Source of the DNA: Chitinophaga pinensis
GTDB taxonomy: Bacteria; Bacteroidota; Bacteroidia; Flavobacteriales; Flavobacteriaceae
Length of the DNA: 12,362 nt
NCBI GenBank assembly: GCA_943324925.2
Contig: CALPNL020000041.1
Location: 1 to 12,362, forward strand
Direction of reading: 5' to 3'
In this document: positions 7,529-12,362 of the stretch, one piece after another
Layout of the letters: each line of letters starts with the position of its first letter
Position numbering within the stretch: position 1 is the first letter of the stretch
The notes under the pieces: model-generated
Seen by the model: only the letters and a program-made list of their open reading frames with translations
What the model was told of the DNA's origin: nothing
Databases searched by the model: none
Position numbers and translations under genes: made by a program

Positions 7529-7888
7529 TTAAAAATAATAAAATGCGTCTTCTAAATGTTCTATTTTAAATCCTTTACCTTCTCTATGAAGTGCAATAAT
7601 ATCAAAGCGAACTTCCACTTCAAGATCATTTGAAATGACATATTCGTTGATTGCCTTAACTAAGAGTTGGATTTTTTTTGGTTTGACAAAATCTTGAGGA
7701 GGTCCAAAATCGTTACTGGAGCGGGTTTTTACTTCTACAACGGCCAAGATAGTATCTTTTTTAGCTATAATATCTACTTCCGCTTTTTGAAAAGTCCAAT
7801 TGGTTTCTAAAATAGAATAGCCATTTTTTTCTAAAAATTCAACGGCCAATTCTTCTCCTAGTTTTCCTAAATCGTTATGATCGGCCAT
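7529..7888 (-). CDS. yraN: YraN family (UPF0102) nuclease-fold protein
   Basis: A 119-aa protein matching the UPF0102/YraN family over its full length. Visible signatures: LGKLGEELAVEFLEKNGY (7-24), the ETNW turn, AEVDIIAKKD (36-45) with Asp39, VVEVKTRSS (50-58) with Glu52 and Lys54, and the late VRFDIIAL (93-100). The D...ExK arrangement is that of PD-(D/E)xK nucleases, and the family is thought to be a Holliday-junction-resolvase-like nuclease, though its cellular role is not settled. It begins 17 bp after the stop of the LD-carboxypeptidase gene on the same strand, so the two are likely one transcript. No defect is visible. Confidence 0.93.
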   Translation of the reverse strand: MADHNDLGKLGEELAVEFLEKNGYSILETNWTFQKAEVDIIAKKDTILAVVEVKTRSSNDFGPPQDFVKPKKIQLLVKAINEYVISNDLEVEVRFDIIALHREGKGFKIEHLEDAFYYF

Positions 7889-7905
7889 TAAATTGTAGTT
7901 TAGTT

Positions 7906-8859
7906 TTAATATTTCAAGATCGTTTCTTTATCGTTAACTTCTAAACTCACTTTTTTTCCAAAAATAAGGGTGTTATTATCGTGAATATGTCCTGCAGGGA
8001 AATCAAAAACGATAGGGAAATGGTATTTTTTGGTTATATCCAATATAATTTCATGGGCATTTTTACCCCACGGAATCTCATTATCGTGCATTTTAATAAA
8101 ACTCCCAACGACTAATCCTTTCAAATCTTCAAAGCAACCGCAGCGTTTCAAACTTAGCATCATTCGATCGATATGGTATAAATATTCGTCTAAATCTTCA
8201 ATAAATAGGATTTTGCCTTTGCAATCAACTTGCGATTCAGAGCCCATCATACTATATAAAATAGACAAATTTCCGCCCACTAATTCGCCTTCAGCAACAC
8301 CTAATCTGTTTTCATTTTGACAAGGAACGGTATATTTTAAGCTTTCACCAAAAAGTGCTTTTCGTAACGTTTCTTCCACTTTTGCAGAAGCTTTTTCCAC
8401 ATTTACAGGCATAATTCCGTGAATTGTTGCCACTCCAAGCGTGTTCAAATGACTGTGAATTACGGTTACATCACTAAATCCGATAATCCATTTTGGATTT
8501 GCTTTAAATTTTGAAAAATCAATTAATTCAACCATTCTTGCCGTTCCATAACCGCCACGAACGCACCATACCGCTTTTATATTTGGATTGTCAATCATTT
8601 CTTGAAAATCGGCGGCTCTTTGTTCATCTGTTCCAGCTAATTGATGATTATCTAGGCCAATGGTTTTTCCAATAACTACATTCAATCCCCAGCTTTTAGC
8701 AAGTTCAATAGCCGGCTTTAAATTATCGACAATATTTTTTCTGGCAGTAGCCACAATGGCAATAGTATCTCCTTTTTGTAAATTGGGTGGAATAATCATA
8801 GTTGTTTGAGCTTGAAGTTGGGAAACCAAAAAGAATAGCAACAAATAAATCCTAAGCAT
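7906..8859 (-). CDS. Exported S66-family LD-carboxypeptidase
   Basis: A 317-aa serine peptidase of MEROPS family S66 (LdcA/MccF type), which removes the terminal D-alanine from muropeptide tetrapeptides. The expected catalytic set is visible: nucleophile Ser129 in IIGFSD, Glu221 in FIEDLDE and His291 in PAGHIHD, together with the CVRGGYGTAR segment (99-108) and the helix around RMMLSLKRCG. The first 17 residues, MLRIYLLLFFLVSQLQA, form a Sec signal peptide likely cleaved before QTT, so a periplasmic location is predicted, unlike the classical cytosolic LdcA. A cytosolic form starting at Met21 (codon at 8797-8799) would also carry a complete domain; I prefer the long form because the leader is so signal-like. 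A dipeptidase of the MccF type specific for other substrates cannot be excluded. yraN follows after 17 bp. Confidence 0.9.
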   Translation of the reverse strand: MLRIYLLLFFLVSQLQAQTTMIIPPNLQKGDTIAIVATARKNIVDNLKPAIELAKSWGLNVVIGKTIGLDNHQLAGTDEQRAADFQEMIDNPNIKAVWCVRGGYGTARMVELIDFSKFKANPKWIIGFSDVTVIHSHLNTLGVATIHGIMPVNVEKASAKVEETLRKALFGESLKYTVPCQNENRLGVAEGELVGGNLSILYSMMGSESQVDCKGKILFIEDLDEYLYHIDRMMLSLKRCGCFEDLKGLVVGSFIKMHDNEIPWGKNAHEIILDITKKYHFPIVFDFPAGHIHDNNTLIFGKKVSLEVNDKETILKY

Positions 8860-8950
8860 TTTTGGTGTTTTTTTAGTTTAAATTCAAAACAAATTAACAA
8901 ATAATCAATAACAACTGCAAGGTTTTTATAGGCATTATTACTATTGATAA

Positions 8951-9634
8951 TTAAGAATGTGACATTGCCATACAAACAATACTAATTTTTGCGCCCGGGA
9001 TTTTTAATAAAGCTCTTCCGCAAGCTTCTAAAGTGGCTCCCGTAGTTAACACATCATCAATTAATAAGAAGTGTTTGTTGTGGTCATTTTCATTAAAAGT
9101 AACATCAAAAAGGGAATCAATAACTGATATTCTTCCTAATAAATCCTTTTTCACTTGAGTTTTTGAATAAATATTTCTTTGCAAAAGAGATTCGTTATAG
9201 GGGATTTTTAATCTTTTAGCTATGGCAATTCCAAAATTGGTCACTTGGTTGTAACCTCTTTCTCGAAGTCTTTTCTTGTGAAGGGGTACAGGAATTACCG
9301 CATCAAAATGTGTTGCAATGGATAATAAAATCAGCTCTTCCGAAATCCATTCTCCAAAAACGGTTCCCACTTCTTGATGACCATGGTACTTTAGTCCGTG
9401 GATAATTTCTTGAACAATTCCCTTTTTGTGAAAATAAAATAAGGCTGAAACATGTTCCACCGGAACTTTCCCATAAAATTTCATAAACGCTTCATTTTCC
9501 AGATTTAGAAAATGTTGTGTCAATGGAATTTCGTGTCGGCATGAGGAGCAAATTACGTTTTCTTCTGATAACAAAAACCCTTTACAACCAAGACAAACAT
9601 CTGGAAAAAATAAATTAACGAGGTTATTTATCAT
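8951..9634 (-). CDS. comF: ComF family phosphoribosyltransferase-like protein
   Basis: A 227-aa ComF/GntX-type protein. The N-terminal half carries a four-cysteine zinc-binding knuckle, CLGC (14-17) and CSSC (29-32), then LFYFHKKGIVQEIIHGLKYHG (65-85) and VIPVPLHKKRLRERGYNQ (113-130), the conserved family core. The C-terminal type I PRTase fold has the PRPP loop LLIDDVLTTGAT (190-201). ComF proteins are needed for DNA uptake in naturally competent bacteria, probably assisting single-strand transfer across the inner membrane, but homologues occur widely in bacteria with no known competence, and no other com gene is here. A PRTase reaction has not been assigned to the family. The start ATG at 9632-9634 gives a normal N-terminus. 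No perfect promoter box was found upstream. Confidence 0.92.
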   Translation of the reverse strand: MINNLVNLFFPDVCLGCKGFLLSEENVICSSCRHEIPLTQHFLNLENEAFMKFYGKVPVEHVSALFYFHKKGIVQEIIHGLKYHGHQEVGTVFGEWISEELILLSIATHFDAVIPVPLHKKRLRERGYNQVTNFGIAIAKRLKIPYNESLLQRNIYSKTQVKKDLLGRISVIDSLFDVTFNENDHNKHFLLIDDVLTTGATLEACGRALLKIPGAKISIVCMAMSHS

Positions 9635-9716
9635 CTAATTTGAGATTTATCTATAAAAATAACGAAAAGTATCGCTCAAAGTACATTTTATATGCATTTA
9701 TTAATTTCACTTTTTA

Positions 9717-9724
9717 TATTTTTG
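9717..9724 (+). promoter_or_regulatory. Putative -7 box (TATTTTTG) for glyQS, very close to the start codon
   Basis: TATTTTTG is an exact match to TAnnTTTG. Only 7 bp separate its last base from the glyQS ATG at 9732, so transcription would start at or within about 1-5 nt of the start codon. The surrounding region is T-rich and has no clear -33 TTTG. Confidence 0.5.
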
Positions 9725-9731
9725 CATCATT

Positions 9732-11273
9732 ATGGCAAAACAAGAAGATTTATTTAAAAATGTAGTTTCGCATGCGAAGGAATACGGGTTTATTTTTCCG
9801 TCAAGCGAAATATACGATGGGTTGAGTGCAGTTTATGATTATGCGCAAAACGGAGTGGAATTAAAGAAAAACATCAGAGAATATTGGTGGAAATCGATGG
9901 TGCAAATGAATGAAAATATTGTAGGTCTTGATGCCGCAATATTGATGCATCCTACTACTTGGAAGGCTTCCGGTCACGTAGATGCTTTTAACGACCCATT
10001 AATTGACAACAAAGATTCGAAAAGAAGATATAGAGCAGACGTTTTGATAGAGGATTATGCTGAAAAGTTGAATCAAAAAGCAGAAAAGGAAATTGAGAAA
10101 GCGAGTGTTCGTTTTGGAGACGCTTTTAACCGCGAGGAATTTGTTTCTACAAATGCTAGAGTAATTGAATATTTGTCAAAGAAAAATGAAGTTTTAGCTC
10201 GAATGGCGAGATCATTAGAAAATGAGGATCTTGACGATGTAAAAGCTTTAATTGAAGAATTAGAAATTGCGTGTCCAGAATCAGGTTCTAGAAATTGGAC
10301 CGAAGTACGTCAGTTCAACCTGATGTTTGGCACAAAACTGGGTGCTTCCGCAGATACCGCAATGGACTTGTATTTGCGTCCTGAAACTGCTCAAGGAATT
10401 TTTGTAAATTTCTTGAATGTTCAAAAATCAGGGCGAATGAAAATTCCTTTTGGAATTGCGCAAACTGGGAAAGCGTTTAGAAATGAAATCGTTGCAAGAC
10501 AATTTATTTTTAGAATGCGTGAATTTGAACAAATGGAAATGCAGTTTTTCGTAAAACCTGGTGATGAAATGAAGTGGTACGAGCATTGGAAAAACACCCG
10601 TTTAAGTTGGCATGTTTCTCTAGGCTTAGGAAAAGAAAATTACCGTTTTCACGATCATGAAAAATTAGCTCACTATGCTAATGCTGCGGCAGATATAGAA
10701 TTTAATTTTCCTTTTGGTTTCAAAGAATTAGAAGGAATTCACTCTCGTACCGATTTCGATTTGAAAGCACATGAGAAATTTTCGGGTAAAAAATTACAAT
10801 ATTTTGACCCAGAAACCAATGCAAATTATACACCTTATGTGGTGGAAACGTCAGTTGGATTAGACAGAATGTTCTTAGCTATTTTCTCTAGTTCTTTGAA
10901 AGAAGAAACTTTAGAAGATGGATCGGTAAGAACAGTTTTACAATTACCATCAGTGCTTGCGCCAACGAAAGCAGCCATTTTCCCTTTAGTTAAAAAAGAT
11001 GGATTGCCAGAAATTGCTCATCAAATTATTGACGATTTGAAATGGGATTTCAATGTGTCTTATGATGAAAAAGATGCTGTAGGAAGACGTTACAGAAGAC
11101 AGGATGCGCTAGGAACTCCATTTTGTATTACTGTAGACCATCAAACAGTGGAAGATCAAACAGTAACCATTCGACATAGAGATACGATGAAACAAGACCG
11201 CGTGAAAATTGACGATTTAAAAGCAATTATTGAAAATGAAGTTTCAATGAAAAACTGGTTGATGAAAATGTAG
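9732..11273 (+). CDS. glyQS: Glycine-tRNA ligase, single-chain dimeric type
   Basis: A 513-aa class II aminoacyl-tRNA synthetase charging tRNA-Gly, of the eukaryote/Bacteroidota-style alpha2 type rather than the alpha2beta2 GlyQ/GlyS type. Visible: GHVDAFNDP (81-89) near the N-terminus, RPETAQGIFVNF (216-227), motif 2 with FRNEI (249-253) and IFRMREFEQME (259-269), motif 3 VETSVGLDRMF (371-381), and a C-terminal anticodon-binding domain from about 410 with GRRYRRQDALGTPFCITVD (451-469). Length is normal and all signature arginines and glutamates appear present. The insertion between about 100 and 180 is helical and Glu/Lys-rich, as usual for this subgroup. It is monocistronic: a near-abutting promoter box lies upstream and a strong palindromic terminator starts 14 bp after the stop. 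Some databases call this single-chain form glyS. Confidence 0.97.
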   Translation: MAKQEDLFKNVVSHAKEYGFIFPSSEIYDGLSAVYDYAQNGVELKKNIREYWWKSMVQMNENIVGLDAAILMHPTTWKASGHVDAFNDPLIDNKDSKRRYRADVLIEDYAEKLNQKAEKEIEKASVRFGDAFNREEFVSTNARVIEYLSKKNEVLARMARSLENEDLDDVKALIEELEIACPESGSRNWTEVRQFNLMFGTKLGASADTAMDLYLRPETAQGIFVNFLNVQKSGRMKIPFGIAQTGKAFRNEIVARQFIFRMREFEQMEMQFFVKPGDEMKWYEHWKNTRLSWHVSLGLGKENYRFHDHEKLAHYANAAADIEFNFPFGFKELEGIHSRTDFDLKAHEKFSGKKLQYFDPETNANYTPYVVETSVGLDRMFLAIFSSSLKEETLEDGSVRTVLQLPSVLAPTKAAIFPLVKKDGLPEIAHQIIDDLKWDFNVSYDEKDAVGRRYRRQDALGTPFCITVDHQTVEDQTVTIRHRDTMKQDRVKIDDLKAIIENEVSMKNWLMKM

Positions 11274-11287
11274 AGGAAAGGGTATTT

Positions 11288-11329
11288 TATATTAAAAAAG
11301 GCGCTATTAATAGCGCCTTTTTTAATATA
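11288..11329. terminator. 42-bp perfect palindrome, bidirectional intrinsic terminator
   Basis: The core GGCGCTATTAATAGCGCC (11300-11317) is fully self-complementary and is flanked by A6 on the left and T6 on the right. Symmetry continues without mismatch out to 11288 and 11329, giving a 42-bp perfect inverted repeat. On either strand this is a G+C-rich stem followed by a U run, the form of a Rho-independent terminator. It sits between the convergent ends of glyQS (stop at 11273) and the membrane-protein gene (stop at 11338) and should serve both. Confidence 0.93.
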
Positions 11330-11337
11330 TAACTTAT

Positions 11338-11871
11338 TTAAAATCGGTAACCGATAAGCAAATCTCCTCTGAAAATTCCATCTGGCTGGTTGCCTCCACC
11401 AATTGTTCTTCCCCCACCACCGAGAATTTCAAACACAAATCCGCTAGAATTGGTCCATTTTTTACCTAGACAAAGTCCCAAAGCGCCTGCTGAGTATGAT
11501 TTAGGGGTATTAGAGCCAAAGAGATTAAAAACTTCTGGGGTATATTTACCAGAAAGGTATTTAGCAAATCCCTCAACAAAAAAACCTTGAGCGCCGTATT
11601 CTTTGGTTTCTTGAAAATAAAATCTTGCAAATGGAGTCACAGAAAATTCTTCATCGTAATCTGTTTCACTATCAAGACTAATCAATACTGAGGTTCCGTA
11701 GGTAAAATCTTTAGAGTAAATGTATTCGTAGGTCCCCTCTAAAATTGGACCGCCAAGAAGGTGAATCGCACCAACTTTCACTTCATGTTTTCTGCTAAAA
11801 ATAGAAGCTTTGTCTTGTCCAAAAACAAAAACCGAAACAAATAAAACTACAATAACTAGAATGTTTTTCAT
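11338..11871 (-). CDS. Small exported protein, putative outer-membrane beta-barrel
   Basis: A 177-aa protein not assigned to a named family. MKNILVIVVLFVSVFVFGQ is a Sec signal peptide with cleavage likely around residues 18-19, in flavobacterial style. The mature part alternates short amphipathic strands with Gly/Asn-rich turns (GPILEGTYEYIYS 41-53, YGTSVLISLDS 58-68, VTPFARFYF 78-86, GAQGFFVEGFAKYL 93-106, GLCLGKKW 132-139, FVFEILGGGG 145-154, RGDLLIGYRF 168-177). It ends in an aromatic Phe, as expected of the BAM-recognised last strand. A single 8-strand-like barrel in the outer membrane fits; the ligand and role are unknown. The ATG at 11871 has a -7 box upstream, and its 3' end lies beside the shared palindromic terminator. 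arsC lies 51 bp upstream on the same strand, but the separate promoter box suggests independent expression. Confidence 0.8.
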   Translation of the reverse strand: MKNILVIVVLFVSVFVFGQDKASIFSRKHEVKVGAIHLLGGPILEGTYEYIYSKDFTYGTSVLISLDSETDYDEEFSVTPFARFYFQETKEYGAQGFFVEGFAKYLSGKYTPEVFNLFGSNTPKSYSAGALGLCLGKKWTNSSGFVFEILGGGGRTIGGGNQPDGIFRGDLLIGYRF

Positions 11872-11892
11872 ATAAAAGGGATTTAATTTTTA

Positions 11893-11900
11893 CAAATCTA
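11893..11900 (-). promoter_or_regulatory. Putative -7 box (TAGATTTG) for the putative barrel gene
   Basis: The minus strand reads TAGATTTG, an exact TAnnTTTG match ending 21 bp upstream of the ATG. A TTTTG lies at 11916-11920 on the same strand, but the 15-bp spacing is shorter than the usual 19-21 bp, so the -33 assignment is doubtful. Confidence 0.5.
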
Positions 11901-11922
11901 ATTCCTTTTATGATACAAAATG

Positions 11923-12342
11923 TTAAATAGATTCTAAATTTTCAATAAAGAATTTTGAGTATTCTTTTATTTGATCACGCACTTTTCGGAATTCAGCAAT
12001 TAATTCTTTGGCGCTTCCTGATGCTTTTGAAGGATCTTCAAAACTATGGTGAATGGTTTTAGTTTGCGTAGGGAAAAACGGACAAGATTCTTTGGCATTG
12101 TCGCAAACCGTAATTACATAATCAAAAGCGATATTGGAATATTCATCAACGTGATTGGAGGTGTTTTTTGAAATATCAATTCCATCTTCGGATAGAATAC
12201 CAACAGCAAAAGGATTTAGGCCATGAATTTCAACGCCAGCGCTGTAGACTGCTACTTTATCTTGACCAAAATATTGCAAATACCCATGCGCCATCTGACT
12301 TCTACAAGAATTTCCTGTGCAAAGAACTAAGATTTTTTTCAT
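11923..12342 (-). CDS. arsC: Arsenate reductase, thioredoxin-coupled LMW-phosphatase type (ArsC)
   Basis: A 139-aa protein of the low-molecular-weight tyrosine phosphatase fold that reduces arsenate to arsenite in the cytosol. The P-loop CTGNSCRS gives nucleophile Cys8, Cys13 and Arg14, and the general-acid Asp103 lies in FEDPSKA. Cys80 and Cys87 in VCDNAKESC have the seven-residue spacing of the Cys82/Cys89 redox pair of S. aureus ArsC, which separates it from plain phosphatases and indicates thioredoxin recycling. The start used here is the ATG at 12340-12342, giving the family's usual MKKILVLCTGNSC; an in-frame ATG at 12352-12354 would add four residues (MAVG) and cannot be excluded. Partner genes such as arsR or an arsenite exporter are not in the window on the downstream side and could lie beyond the right edge, 20 bp away. 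Confidence 0.92.
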   Translation of the reverse strand: MKKILVLCTGNSCRSQMAHGYLQYFGQDKVAVYSAGVEIHGLNPFAVGILSEDGIDISKNTSNHVDEYSNIAFDYVITVCDNAKESCPFFPTQTKTIHHSFEDPSKASGSAKELIAEFRKVRDQIKEYSKFFIENLESI

Positions 12343-12362
12343 ACCAACAGCCATAATAAATT

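Noticed and set aside
8890..8897. Minus-strand TTAATTTG upstream of the LD-carboxypeptidase gene as a -7 box.
   Set aside because: Only seven of eight bases match TAnnTTTG and such matches are common here; too weak to list as a feature.
8951..9634. Treating comF as evidence for a natural-competence locus.
   Set aside because: ComF-type proteins are widespread in non-competent bacteria and no other competence gene is nearby.
9677..9683. Minus-strand TACTTTG upstream of comF as a -7 box.
   Set aside because: One base shorter than the TAnnTTTG consensus and no -33 element.
11390..11590. Plus-strand open frame starting with a proline-rich run.
   Set aside because: It is antisense to the Gly-rich end of the putative barrel protein; the prolines are the complement of glycine codons.
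12168..12356. Plus-strand open frame opposite arsC.
   Set aside because: It is antisense to well-conserved arsC, has no recognisable domain and no promoter box.

Overview
The window looks like ordinary housekeeping chromosome from a member of the Flavobacteriia (Bacteroidota), probably Flavobacterium or a close relative. The reasons are the low G+C, AT-rich and very short intergenic gaps, near absence of Shine-Dalgarno sequences, perfect Bacteroidota-type -7 boxes (TAnnTTTG) ahead of five genes, an SDR-type threonine dehydrogenase, a single-chain glycyl-tRNA synthetase, and signal peptides ending in the flavobacterial style. I found no rRNA, tRNA, CRISPR array, insertion sequence, prophage gene or defence system. 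No stretch without a gene exceeds about 120 bp.

Layout. From 1 to 1730 on the minus strand lie two biotin genes, bioF (8-amino-7-oxononanoate synthase) followed by bioD (dethiobiotin synthetase, cut by the left edge), with a short tandem repeat between them. Just upstream, also on the minus strand, is an SDR-family L-threonine 3-dehydrogenase (1797-2738). A divergent promoter region (2739-2858) separates it from a plus-strand pair: a small lipoprotein of unknown function (2859-3431) and mfd, the transcription-repair coupling factor (3445-6801, TTG start). mfd ends 2 bp from the end of a convergent gene for an ACT-domain protein of unknown function (6804-7463). Further minus-strand genes follow: yraN (UPF0102) and, 17 bp upstream of it, an exported S66 LD-carboxypeptidase, then a comF-type phosphoribosyltransferase (8951-9634).

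glyQS (glycyl-tRNA synthetase) runs on the plus strand from 9732, with a promoter so close that the mRNA may be leaderless. It ends at a 42-bp perfectly palindromic bidirectional terminator. Facing it on the minus strand are a small putative outer-membrane beta-barrel protein (11338-11871) and a thioredoxin-type arsenate reductase, arsC, at the right edge.

How the genes relate: bioF and bioD catalyse two steps of biotin synthesis. Threonine dehydrogenase and glycyl-tRNA synthetase both touch glycine metabolism but are far apart and probably independent. Mfd and the nuclease-fold YraN are DNA-related. The remaining genes look like unrelated neighbours. I see no undescribed multi-gene system. 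The best candidates for new biology are the three unassigned proteins, the near-leaderless glyQS promoter and the convergent mfd/ACT gene ends.
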